From NCBI GenBank assembly GCA_963677355.2, contig CAXXXQ010000003.1, positions 310,001-374,000 of the forward strand: a DNA stretch of 64,000 bases, given 5' to 3'. Position numbers and translations under genes: made by a program. The stretch comes from Thiomicrorhabdus sp963677355 (GTDB lineage: Bacteria > Pseudomonadota > Gammaproteobacteria > Thiomicrospirales > Thiomicrospiraceae). Of this stretch, positions 35,904 to 44,634 are shown in pieces. Under the pieces are notes generated by a model. The model searched no databases and was not told the DNA's origin. It was given only the letters and a program-made list of their open reading frames with translations. Numbering within the stretch: the first letter of the stretch is position 1; every line of letters begins with the position of its first letter.

Positions 35904-36462
35904 TACCTGCCTCGGCACTTAAAAATTCCGGCGAGATACCGAGGGTTCCCAACGCGACTTGCCATCGATTTTCAATCGGCGTTTCGAACAACAGGCTTTC
36001 GTTATAAGGGATGGTCAACCAACTGTTTTCTTGCATCTCTTTAGCCAGTTGCCCGGGCTCCCAACCTGCAAATCCCAAGCAGACAATAAACTGTTCCGGG
36101 GCAAAATTTTCACTGATCTCTTCGAGTAAATCTTCCGAAACGGTCATGTTGAGGTGATCCGGCAGCGACATGCTGCTTTTCCAATTACCGCTGCCTTTGT
36201 GAAGGATAAAGCCTCTTTCCAAATCGACCGGTCCGCCGATCAATATCGGCTGGTCGAGAAAGTTTGCATTTTCGGGGATGTTTAAAGAGAAGTGCTCAAG
36301 TAGCTCCTGCATATTGATTTTGTTCGGCAGGTTGACGACCAATCCCATGGTGCCGTGCTTATTGTCTTCGACAACGTAAATCACGGTTTTTTCAAACCAG
36401 CTGTCATCCAAAGAGGGCATGGCAACAAGGAAATTATGTTCTAGAGATTGCATCTTATTCAT
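35896..36462 (-). CDS. yqgE: UPF0301/AlgH family protein YqgE
   Basis: A 188-residue soluble protein of the YqgE/AlgH family. Motifs: FLVAMPSLDDSWFEKTVIYVVEDN at the N-terminus, GGPVDLERGFILH, and CLGFAGWEPGQL near the C-terminal half. Function not established; AlgH affects alginate regulation in Pseudomonas. First gene of the pyr cluster. ATG at 36462 or 36453 are both possible; the longer frame to 36489 runs into the promoter. Confidence 0.92.
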   Translation of the reverse strand: MNKMQSLEHNFLVAMPSLDDSWFEKTVIYVVEDNKHGTMGLVVNLPNKINMQELLEHFSLNIPENANFLDQPILIGGPVDLERGFILHKGSGNWKSSMSLPDHLNMTVSEDLLEEISENFAPEQFIVCLGFAGWEPGQLAKEMQENSWLTIPYNESLLFETPIENRWQVALGTLGISPEFLSAEAGNA

Positions 36463-36469
36463 AGCTCGA

Positions 36470-36475
36470 ATTATA
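36470..36475 (-). promoter_or_regulatory. -10 element just before yqgE
   Basis: TATAAT on the minus strand lies only seven bases before the ATG at 36462. The -35 is weak. If used, the transcript would start at or near the ATG, implying a leaderless or very short-leader mRNA. Confidence 0.4.
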
Positions 36476-36572
36476 GCAGACCCGGTCACCGCAACAGAAA
36501 GGAAAATATCGAGATTTTAATGTGCTATGGCTGTTTTGTTGCGGCGGATTTACCGGTGAAGTGCCTAAACCG

Positions 36573-37613
36573 TCATTCGATAAATTGAACTCGCTGCGCC
36601 ATGCTTTCGGTTTGGAAGATTTGCCCGCGATGATCGATGCATAACACTTGTTTGACGTGCATTGATTCGGCGATTTTAAGCCAGCGTTGAGGGCCGGCCA
36701 CGAGAATGGCCGTGGCCGCCGAATCCGCTGTGGTGGCATCTTCGTGAATCACCGTGACGGAGCTAAAGGTGTCTGCCGGATAGCCGCTTTTCGGGTCGAT
36801 AATATGCGAGTAGTGTCTGCCTTGCCATTCGAAAAAGCGTTGGTAATCCCCGGAAGTGACCACACTTTCACCGCCTTTGATTCGGATTTTGGCTAACGGG
36901 GTGCTCGGATGTTTAGGTGACTGAATGCCGATAGTCCAAGCTTGCCCGTATTTAGAACCGAGCGCTTTCATATCTCCGCCGATACTGACCAGGGCGTTTT
37001 GGATACCGTTCTCTTGTAAAGTCTGCATGGCTAGGTCGATGGCTAAGCCTTTTGCATTGCCGCCAAAATCAAGCTGTACCATCGGATTGGAACTGGTGAG
37101 TTGATTGCCTGTAAACGAGATGTCGGCAATCGACGGCGCGGAGGTTAGCCACGCTTGAATCTTGTCATTGCTTGGCGGCGGACCTTGCCACTGTTCGCTG
37201 TGAAATCCCCATAAGGAGATCAGGCTGCCGATGCCCGGGTCGAACAAGCCTTGACTCTGCTGGCTTAACTTGATGGATTTCTCGATAAACTCTTTGACAG
37301 ATAAGGAAACGGTGATCGGTTGTTGCCGGGCGATCGCCTGATTGATTTTGTAAATAACGCCGCCTTTCTCCCAAGCGTGCCAATCTTTGTGAAACTGGCG
37401 AAACTGTTCCTCAACCTGCGCAATTGCGTGGTTTGCATGCTGTTGGTTTTCATCGTAAACCGATATTTCCACCATGGTGCCGAAGACATACAAAACCGCT
37501 TTGACCGGTTGCTGGTTTTGCGGCGCTTCGCAACCGTTTAGCAATCCGAACAGAAAAACCAAACCGAGAATAGCTAGCGTTTTTTTAATGTAAAGGTGTG
37601 AGTTTGCAATCAT
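36573..37613 (-). CDS. apbE: FAD:protein FMN transferase
   Basis: A 346-residue exported ApbE lipoprotein that attaches FMN to threonines of flavoproteins such as Rnf or Nqr subunits. A signal peptide ends in the lipobox FGLLNGC, then FGTMVEISVY, LDFGGNAKGLAIDLA and SIGGDMKALG. The C-terminal HIIDPKSGYPA and ATTADSAATA motifs (metal binding) are intact. No rnf or nqr gene is nearby. It is upstream of yqgE but spaced by about 110 bases, with a promoter between. Confidence 0.93.
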   Translation of the reverse strand: MIANSHLYIKKTLAILGLVFLFGLLNGCEAPQNQQPVKAVLYVFGTMVEISVYDENQQHANHAIAQVEEQFRQFHKDWHAWEKGGVIYKINQAIARQQPITVSLSVKEFIEKSIKLSQQSQGLFDPGIGSLISLWGFHSEQWQGPPPSNDKIQAWLTSAPSIADISFTGNQLTSSNPMVQLDFGGNAKGLAIDLAMQTLQENGIQNALVSIGGDMKALGSKYGQAWTIGIQSPKHPSTPLAKIRIKGGESVVTSGDYQRFFEWQGRHYSHIIDPKSGYPADTFSSVTVIHEDATTADSAATAILVAGPQRWLKIAESMHVKQVLCIDHRGQIFQTESMAQRVQFIE

Positions 37614-37811
37614 GAGAGTCGTTGTATGTCTGTCGGTGCTGTGTACGGGTCTGAAACCTGCATTTTCGCGTTCTTTATAAATTTAAACATCATTTAGTAA
37701 AGCAAAGAGCTATTTTAGCCTAAAAAAGCCGCCCGCAATGGAATGAAACAATAGGCAAATAAGCATCACCGGTCACGAAAGAGAAGTTTCTATAGGTTCA
37801 ATCCTAGAGGT
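37614..37811. other. Intergenic region upstream of apbE
   Basis: Contains the apbE promoter area on the minus strand and AT-rich sequence. No gene, repeat or structured RNA recognised. Confidence 0.4.
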
Positions 37812-37982
37812 TTAAGCATTGCCTCTAAGGCGAATCTGCATGGAACACTCACTTATGTAAACGATACGTTTATGAGCGTGAGTGCTTATACGCGGGAGGA
37901 GCTGATCGGTCAACCGCACAATATCAGACGTCATGCGGATGTGCCCAAAATGGTCTTTAAATATATGCGGCAAACTGTATAG
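37812..37982 (+). pseudogene. Remnant of an Aer-like PAS domain
   Basis: Reading directly from 37812 gives a frame with LTYVNDTFMSVSAYTREELIG followed by QPHNIRRHADVPKMVF, the signature of the PAS domain of Aer-type redox receptors (consensus ITYVN, GYSREELIGQPHNIVRHPDMP). It ends at TAG (37980-37982) after ~56 codons, where a complete domain would go on with a tryptophan-rich stretch. No start codon with a ribosome site precedes the frame and no methyl-accepting domain follows. It is therefore a decayed fragment of a receptor gene. Confidence 0.7.
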
Positions 37983-38016
37983 GCCGGTAATGGCCGGTTT
38001 GACCGTTGGGTAGCGC

Positions 38017-38976
38017 TTAGTCAGCGTTTAATTTGGCTTCCAGACAGTCGAAAAGTGTGCCGGCAATATTCAGATCGAATTGCGCATCCAGTTCGCGGAT
38101 GCAGGTCGGGCTGGTGACATTGATTTCGGTGATGTAGTCGCCGATTACGTCCAAGCCGACAAAGTAGAGGCCTTTGGCTTTTAACGTCGGGGCAATTTGT
38201 GTACACAACCAGCGTTCACGATCAGTGATCGGCATGCCGACACCCGTGCCTCCAGCAGCGATATTGCCGCGAGTTTCACCTTCCGCCGGAATGCGCGCCA
38301 GAGCGTAATCAATCGGCTCTCCGTTGATCAATAGAATGCGTTTGTCTCCCGCGCTGATTTCCGGTAGGTAGGTCTGCGCCATAATATGATGCTTACCATG
38401 ATCAGTCATGCTTTCAATGATGACATTGGTATTCGGGTCACCCGCCTTCACTCTGAAAATGGAAGCGCCGCCCATTGCATCGAGCGGTTTGAGGATCGTA
38501 TCACGATGGTCCTGAATAAAGGTTTTCAGTTGTTCTTGATTGGCTGAAACCAGAGTTGGAGGAATGCATTCCGGGAACCAGCTGGCAAATAGTTTTTCGT
38601 TGGCGTCACGTAAAGTTTGCGGCTTGTTGACGACCAAAACGCCTTGCGCTTCGGCAAGCTCCAGCATGTGGGTGCTGTACAGATAGTCGTTGTTAAACGG
38701 CGGGTCCTGTCTGATTAGAATGATATCCAAGCTTGCCAGGGCGATATCGTGTGAAGCGCCGAAGCCGTAGAACTGTTGCGCTTTATCTCTATCCCAAACT
38801 TTGAGCTCGCTGGTAACGGCATGCGCTTGCCCGTTTTTCAGGTAGAGATCTTCCGGTTGCATGTAAACCAATTCATGACCGCGTCTTTGAGCTTCAAGCA
38901 ACATCGCAAAAGAGGAATCTTTATGTGGTTTAATTCCCTCGATTGGATCCATGACGATACCGACACGTAAACTCAT
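38017..38976 (-). CDS. gshB: Glutathione synthetase
   Basis: A 319-residue ATP-grasp ligase that adds glycine to gamma-glutamylcysteine. Start at ATG 38976 (MSLRVGIVMDPIE), supported by AGGAG eight bases upstream. ATP-grasp features ILIRQDPPFN, LKPLDAMGGASIFR, GDKRILLINGEPIDYAL and INVTSPTCIRELD are present. Follows gshA by 46 bases on the same strand; together they make glutathione. Confidence 0.95.
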   Translation of the reverse strand: MSLRVGIVMDPIEGIKPHKDSSFAMLLEAQRRGHELVYMQPEDLYLKNGQAHAVTSELKVWDRDKAQQFYGFGASHDIALASLDIILIRQDPPFNNDYLYSTHMLELAEAQGVLVVNKPQTLRDANEKLFASWFPECIPPTLVSANQEQLKTFIQDHRDTILKPLDAMGGASIFRVKAGDPNTNVIIESMTDHGKHHIMAQTYLPEISAGDKRILLINGEPIDYALARIPAEGETRGNIAAGGTGVGMPITDRERWLCTQIAPTLKAKGLYFVGLDVIGDYITEINVTSPTCIRELDAQFDLNIAGTLFDCLEAKLNAD

Positions 38977-39022
38977 CTGTTTTTCTCCTGGTTTGTTCCG
39001 TAATGCCTGTATATATCGCTTT

Positions 39023-40333
39023 TTAGATTGCGGCCAGTTCAGGCAATTGGCCTTTGGCATCGGCGATCTCACGTGCGGCAGCCAGTAATGCTAAACGGGC
39101 AATGACACCATAGGCGTAAAAACGGTTTGGGCTGGCATCCGGATTTTGGTGCTCGTCGGGCAGAACGCAGGACTCTTCAAATGAGAGCGGTTCAAAATGC
39201 ATGCCCGGCGAATTGAGGTTATCGGTGGCCGTTTTGCCGGTATGAACTCGGTAGAAACCGCCTATAACCTGACTGCCGATCATATAGACCACCGGTTCGG
39301 CAACCGCTTCGTCGATGGTTTCATAGGTGTAAACCCCTTCCTGAACCAGCATTTGCTCAACTTGCAATCCTTCTTTAACCGAAGACATTTTGTTACGTTG
39401 TTTGCGGTTTAGATTCAAAATATCTTCAGGGTTGTCGACCGACATGATCGCCATACCGTAGGTTCCGCTATCGGATTTAACGATAACGAAAGGTTTGCAT
39501 TCGATATCATGAGTGTCGTAATACTCTTGCGTATCTTCCAATACACAGTTGACGGCTTTGGCTAAATCTTCCAGTCCGGTACGTTCTTTGAAGTTGATCG
39601 GTCCGCAGCGGATCGAAGTCGGGGTGATCAGCCAAGGATCAATACCGATCAGCTCGGCAAACGCTTTGGTCACATCCGAGTAATGGGCGAAATGTTCGGT
39701 TTTATAACGATCCGCCCAACCGAGTTCCAGTGGCGGAAGCAGGGTCTGTTGTACGCCTTCCAGAATTTCCGGGCGTCCGCCGGAAAGGTCGTTGTTAAGC
39801 AGGACGGCGCAAGGGAAAAAGTTCTCGACACCGACGCGGTCATTTTCTCGGACAATCGGTTTTAGAATCAAAGCGTTGCCTGAAGGTAGTTCGATGCTCA
39901 TCGGTTCTTCAAGTCCTTCGATCAGCGAACCGATATGCACCTCGTAACCAGCGCTTTCCAGAACGGTCTGTAACGAGTATAAGTTTTCGAGATAGAAAGT
40001 GTTGCGGGTATGGTTTTCGGGAATGATCAATACGCCGTCGGCATCGGGACATTCCTGAGTAACGGCATTCTGTGCGGCGTGTACCGCTAGAGAGCGCAAA
40101 TCCGGATGCAGGTTGTTAAACCCGGCCGGAAATAGGTTGGTGTCAACCGGAGCCAGTTTGTATCCGGCATTTCGCAAATCGACCGAACCGTAAAATGGTG
40201 CCGGGGTATTTTTGAACTGTTTTCGAAACCAAGACTCGATGATATTGCGATTATCTAAAAGGTGTTTTTCCAGCTCTAGTAACGGGCCTTTTAATGCGGT
40301 TTGTAAATGAGGTACTTGGTTCGTTGACGGCAT
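39023..40333 (-). CDS. gshA: Glutamate-cysteine ligase (Acidithiobacillus-type)
   Basis: A 436-residue enzyme of the proteobacterial GshA family first seen in Acidithiobacillus ferrooxidans, distinct from E. coli GshA. Recognisable segments include FYGSVDLRNAGYKLAPVDTNLFPAGFNNL near the front and VIVKSDSGTYGMAI in the ATP-binding region. It makes gamma-glutamylcysteine, used by the gshB product. The type of gshA supports a sulfur-oxidiser-related or Xanthomonas-like gammaproteobacterium. Monocistronic start at 40333. Confidence 0.9.
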   Translation of the reverse strand: MPSTNQVPHLQTALKGPLLELEKHLLDNRNIIESWFRKQFKNTPAPFYGSVDLRNAGYKLAPVDTNLFPAGFNNLHPDLRSLAVHAAQNAVTQECPDADGVLIIPENHTRNTFYLENLYSLQTVLESAGYEVHIGSLIEGLEEPMSIELPSGNALILKPIVRENDRVGVENFFPCAVLLNNDLSGGRPEILEGVQQTLLPPLELGWADRYKTEHFAHYSDVTKAFAELIGIDPWLITPTSIRCGPINFKERTGLEDLAKAVNCVLEDTQEYYDTHDIECKPFVIVKSDSGTYGMAIMSVDNPEDILNLNRKQRNKMSSVKEGLQVEQMLVQEGVYTYETIDEAVAEPVVYMIGSQVIGGFYRVHTGKTATDNLNSPGMHFEPLSFEESCVLPDEHQNPDASPNRFYAYGVIARLALLAAAREIADAKGQLPELAAI

Positions 40334-40465
40334 CGTTTGCTTCTCTTGATGATTGCATATTTTTAAGGGGATTTATTATACAAATTTTATTTTCTTCACG
40401 GCTTCAATTTATGGTGACTGAAGTATGAAGCAGAGTTTTTAGCGGCTTGTCCGTTTCATGGCATT

Positions 40466-42877
40466 TTAGGCACAAACCCGGTTTTTACCTTGACGCTTGG
40501 CTTTATAAAGCTGTTTGTCTGCTCGGTCAATCAGGGAAATAGAGTGATCGCTCGGTTGGGATTGGGCAATACCGATACTGATGGTTTGCGTGAAGTTTTC
40601 TATAAATTTAAGTTCGGCGACGCTGTTCAGCAGCTTTTCGGCGAGTTGGCGAGCATGCTCGAGATCGGTTTCCGGGCAGATGACAATGAATTCTTCTCCG
40701 CCCCAGCGGCCGACGGTATCGGATTTGCGGACATTTTCCGAGATGACGTTGAAGGTTCTTTTGATCACTTCGTCGCCTAGCAGATGGCCGTAGTTATCAT
40801 TAATTTGTTTAAAGTTATCCAAATCGATCAACAGTACAGACAGCTTGCTGTGGTAACGTTGCGAACGACTGATTTCGCCTTCCAATACTTGATCAAGATG
40901 TTGGCGGTTGTAGGCGCCGGTTAAAAAGTCGGTGACGCTCAATATTTCCAGTCTTTCATTACTGGCTTCCAGCGACTTTTGCGTAGTGACTAGCTTTTGG
41001 TTGGTCGTGGTTAACTGGCGGTTTAGGGTTCGCATTTTGTGACCGTAAATAGAGACCAGTAAGAGGATAAGCAAGGCCGGAGCGAGGTATAGTGCCAGCT
41101 CTTTCCAATTGATTTCCTGTTTATATTCAATCTGTAGCCAGCGGTTGCTGAGTCGGGTTTTGGTCTCGTTATCGATGGTCGCGAGTGCTTTAGTCAGAAT
41201 AGAGTGCAGTTCCGGCAGTTCTTTGCCGACCGCCATTTTGATATTGGCGTTGAAGGCCGTTTCGCCACTGATTTGGATATTGGTGAGTCCTAGGGAGCGG
41301 ATGTGATAACCGACCACGGCGAGATTGTCTACATAGCCGTAGGCTTGGCCGGTGGCAACCGCGTTTAAGCCCTCTTCAATAGAGTGAACCAGTAGAGTAT
41401 CCAGATGCGGATAGTTCTTTTCGAGTAGTTCATGAGCGGCATAGTTTTCGACCACGGCAATGACTTTTTTAGGTAGCTTGTTAAAGTCAGGAATGTAGTT
41501 TTCGCCTTTTTGGGTGGCGATGACCATCGGGAACTTGAGGTAGGCTGGCGTAAAGTTGACATATTGTCTTCGGTCCGGCGTTTCGATCACCGCTGAAAAC
41601 ATATCGATTCGGCCTGATTTAACGGCTTCAACAGACTGGTTCCAAGTCAATTGTTTCTGAGGCAGGAATTTAATTCCGGTAATGGCATTGAGATGGTTCA
41701 AATAATCTTTTACCAGACCGTTATACCGGTCGTGTTCGTCAATGAATTCAATCGGTTGCCAGGACGGATCTATCGCCACGGTGACTTGCGGGTTGCGTTT
41801 GATCCAGGCTTTTTCCACACGGCTCAGTTTCAGTTTGTGTAATTCCGGTTTATAGATGCCTTCGGAGAGGTTGTACTCTTTGTTGATCAACTTGTGTTTT
41901 TCAAACAGTTTTTGAATATATTTCAAACGGCCGGCATTGAGTGTACCGATCGGAACCGCGCCGGCTTGAATAATCTCTTCTATCGCTTTGGCTTCATACA
42001 TCAGGTGCTCGAAACTTTTATCGACTTTCAGTTCCTTGATGATGTAATTGATGATTTCCGCTTTGTTTTCCAAGGCGTATTGCCAACCTCTTATGGAAGC
42101 TCTGCGGAAGCTTTCGACTCTGTCCGGATGATTATTTACTTCATCGTTATTGGCAAAAATCAGGTCGCCGTAAAAATCGACACCGAAATTGAGCGGTCTG
42201 ATGACGTTGATATCAATCCCTTTTTCTATAAAGAAGTAGGGTTCGTTCGATAAGTAGCCAGGGTAGACATCCACTTGGCCGCTTGCCAGTACTTCGGGCC
42301 CTTCTTTGATCACCATTCTGTTGGTATGTATGTCGATATTGTTCTCGTGCAGCATGGCAAGCAACGGAAAGCCGTCGGTGTCTTTTTGATAGAAGGCGAC
42401 GGTTTTATCTTTTAGTTCATAGGGGCTGTCGATACCGCTCGATTTTAATGTCAGGAAAACGAGCGGAGAGTGCTGGAAAATGGCTGAAACGATGGTTAGA
42501 GGGGCGCCTTTTGCCTGGTATAACATCAGCATGCTGTCTGCTATACCGTATTCGGATTCACCGTTGATTACCTGCTCGATGTTGTTGGTATAGATGTCGC
42601 GTTCCTTGATGGTGACGTCTAAGCCTTCCTCCGCATAAAAACCTTTGATTTTTGCGGCGTAATAACCGGCAAACTGGAATTGGTGAAACCATTTCAGTTG
42701 TAAAGAGACTTTTTCCGGCGAGCCGTTGCTTTCTTGTGTTTGAGGCAAAGCGGAATGGTTGTCTTGGTCTCTAGCATAAACCGCCGACGCCAGACTGATC
42801 AGTAGCAAAAAAACTACAGTCAAGAGAAGCAGATAACCACTTTTTGAGGTTTTGGCAGCAGGCGAGATTACGGACAT
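40466..42877 (-). CDS. Diguanylate cyclase with two periplasmic binding domains
   Basis: An 803-residue membrane protein. An N-terminal signal anchor (about 13-35) is followed by an NMT1/THI5-like substrate-binding domain (VSLQLKWFHQFQFAGYYAAK near 57) and a second family-3 solute-binding domain (VTVAIDPSWQPIEFI near 365) in the periplasm. A TM helix lies near 605-622, then a short coiled coil (about 630-655), and a GGDEF domain with active-site GGEEF near residue 727. No EAL. It probably couples extracellular solute(s) to c-di-GMP synthesis. The two sensor folds in one chain are uncommon. NMT1-like domains bind pyrimidine-like or sulfonate ligands, but the ligand is unknown. Confidence 0.9.
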   Translation of the reverse strand: MSVISPAAKTSKSGYLLLLTVVFLLLISLASAVYARDQDNHSALPQTQESNGSPEKVSLQLKWFHQFQFAGYYAAKIKGFYAEEGLDVTIKERDIYTNNIEQVINGESEYGIADSMLMLYQAKGAPLTIVSAIFQHSPLVFLTLKSSGIDSPYELKDKTVAFYQKDTDGFPLLAMLHENNIDIHTNRMVIKEGPEVLASGQVDVYPGYLSNEPYFFIEKGIDINVIRPLNFGVDFYGDLIFANNDEVNNHPDRVESFRRASIRGWQYALENKAEIINYIIKELKVDKSFEHLMYEAKAIEEIIQAGAVPIGTLNAGRLKYIQKLFEKHKLINKEYNLSEGIYKPELHKLKLSRVEKAWIKRNPQVTVAIDPSWQPIEFIDEHDRYNGLVKDYLNHLNAITGIKFLPQKQLTWNQSVEAVKSGRIDMFSAVIETPDRRQYVNFTPAYLKFPMVIATQKGENYIPDFNKLPKKVIAVVENYAAHELLEKNYPHLDTLLVHSIEEGLNAVATGQAYGYVDNLAVVGYHIRSLGLTNIQISGETAFNANIKMAVGKELPELHSILTKALATIDNETKTRLSNRWLQIEYKQEINWKELALYLAPALLILLLVSIYGHKMRTLNRQLTTTNQKLVTTQKSLEASNERLEILSVTDFLTGAYNRQHLDQVLEGEISRSQRYHSKLSVLLIDLDNFKQINDNYGHLLGDEVIKRTFNVISENVRKSDTVGRWGGEEFIVICPETDLEHARQLAEKLLNSVAELKFIENFTQTISIGIAQSQPSDHSISLIDRADKQLYKAKRQGKNRVCA

Positions 42878-43012
42878 TTATTCTGAGTATTTTTGCGTTG
42901 TAAATGACCAAATATTCTACTAGAGAAAGTTGTTGAACTCTATGTATAAAGCAGTGTTTTTCAAGGTGTTTCTGGTGTTTTGCGGTCAAGATGGGGGCTT
43001 GATTTACTATTG

Positions 43013-43753
43013 CTAGGATAAATCTCCCCATAGGGTCTGTAAAATTGCTAATGCGGCGGGACCGGCAGTTTCCGTTCGCAAAATTCTTGGACCGAATTTA
43101 ATGGGGGTTAAGCCGATCTGTTTTGCCTGTTCAACTTCGTCATCGGTCAAGCCGCCTTCCGGGCCGATGAGGAGTTGAATGGGCATTGAGACTGCCGGCT
43201 GCTCCAAAGAGGCTAGAGATTCGTTTGCATAAGGATCGAGGATTAGGCCGAAAGTGTGTTCATCTTGTTGCTTTAACCACTCTTCAAAATCCAGTATCGG
43301 CTGTATTTCGGGAACGACGGTTCGGCCGCTCTGTTCGCAGGCGTTAATGACAATGGTCTGCCATTGCTGTCTGCGTTTCTCCAACTTTTCACCTTTGAGT
43401 TTGACTTCGCAACGTTCGGTAAAAACCGGTTGGATAGCCGTTACTCCAAGTTCGACCGCTTTTTGAATGGAGTGATCCATGCGGTCGCCACGTGATATGC
43501 CTTGGACGAGAACCGTGTGGATAGGCGATTCGCTGGAGCTTTGCTCAACACGTTCAATAATAAAGTCCGCAGCACGTCGACCTGAAGCTTCAAGGCGCCC
43601 CTGTGCTAGCAGACCTTCCCCATTGAAGGCCTCAATCATCGATCCGGATTTAAGTCGTAAAACCGTTAAAGCGTAGTGCGCCTGTTCTTTGGATAGTTCA
43701 ATCCGCAGATTGGTTTGATAATCAGCGGGCAAGTACAGGCGGGATATACGCAT
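43013..43753 (-). CDS. rsmE: 16S rRNA (uracil-1498-N3) methyltransferase
   Basis: A 246-residue SPOUT methyltransferase with N-terminal PUA-like domain. Conserved parts: QAHYALTVLRLKSG, QPVFTERCEVKL, LLIGPEGGLTDDEVEQA, and ILRTETAGPAAL near the C-terminal knot. It modifies U1498 of 16S rRNA. Ten bases downstream of metF on the same strand, so probably in the metK-metF-rsmE transcript and under the riboswitch. Confidence 0.94.
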   Translation of the reverse strand: MRISRLYLPADYQTNLRIELSKEQAHYALTVLRLKSGSMIEAFNGEGLLAQGRLEASGRRAADFIIERVEQSSSESPIHTVLVQGISRGDRMDHSIQKAVELGVTAIQPVFTERCEVKLKGEKLEKRRQQWQTIVINACEQSGRTVVPEIQPILDFEEWLKQQDEHTFGLILDPYANESLASLEQPAVSMPIQLLIGPEGGLTDDEVEQAKQIGLTPIKFGPRILRTETAGPAALAILQTLWGDLS

Positions 43754-43763
43754 CGGTTTTTCC

Positions 43764-44615
43764 TTAGCGGTAGGTTAGAGATTTAGCAATATCCAGAGTT
43801 GGCTGCACACTGTTCATGCTATAGAAGTGTACACCCGGTGCGCCGGCATCAAGCAGTCTTTGAGAAAGTTCCTGAACCACTTCTTTACCGAATGCCAACA
43901 GGCTCTCTCTGTCGTCTTCGTAACTTTCAAGGCGGCACTTCAACCAGCGAGGCACTTCCGCTCCGCAGCCTTCCGAGAAGCGAATCAGGTTTTCGTAGTT
44001 GGTGATCGGCATAATGCCGGGAACGATCGGAATATCGATACCGTTCTTTTCACAGTTATCGATGAAATAACGATAGCTGTCAAAGTTGAAGAAGTATTGG
44101 GTAATGGCGGAATCCGCACCTTGTTCAACTTTGTGTTTGAACCATTTAATGCCGATATCGCAGTTACGCGCCTGAGGGTGCGTTTCCGGATAGGCAGCAA
44201 CTTCCAAGTGGAATTCGTCACCGCGCTCTTCTTTGATGAATTTCACCAGATCGGAAGCGTATTTGAACTCGCCCGGATCCATCATTCCGGAAGGCAGGTC
44301 GCCGCGCAGTGCAACGATACGTTTGATGCCCAACGCGGAATAGGTATCCAGTAATTCGGTGACACTCTCCCTACAGGCACCGATACAGGTAAGGTGTGGT
44401 GCCGCATTTTGCTGGGTTTGTTGCTGGATATATTTGACCGTATCCAGCGTTTTTTCTTGAGTCGTGCCGCCGGCGCCGTAAGTTACCGACATATATTCCG
44501 GGTTCAGTACGCCAAGTTCTTCAATGACGCCTTTAAGCTTTTCCATGCCTTGCTCGGTACGCGGCGGGAAAAACTCCAAACTGAATTTTTGTTCGTATTG
44601 CTTTTGCGATTCCAT
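43764..44615 (-). CDS. metF: Methylenetetrahydrofolate reductase
   Basis: A 283-residue FAD-dependent enzyme forming 5-methyl-THF for methionine synthesis. Core motifs SLEFFPPRTEQG, SVTYGAGGTTQ, LTCIGACRES, IVALRGDLP and VPGIMPITNYENL are intact. It is 19 bases downstream of metK on the same strand, so it is likely cotranscribed and SAM-regulated. Confidence 0.96.
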   Translation of the reverse strand: MESQKQYEQKFSLEFFPPRTEQGMEKLKGVIEELGVLNPEYMSVTYGAGGTTQEKTLDTVKYIQQQTQQNAAPHLTCIGACRESVTELLDTYSALGIKRIVALRGDLPSGMMDPGEFKYASDLVKFIKEERGDEFHLEVAAYPETHPQARNCDIGIKWFKHKVEQGADSAITQYFFNFDSYRYFIDNCEKNGIDIPIVPGIMPITNYENLIRFSEGCGAEVPRWLKCRLESYEDDRESLLAFGKEVVQELSQRLLDAGAPGVHFYSMNSVQPTLDIAKSLTYR

Positions 44616-44634
44616 AATGTATTCCTAGGTTTCG

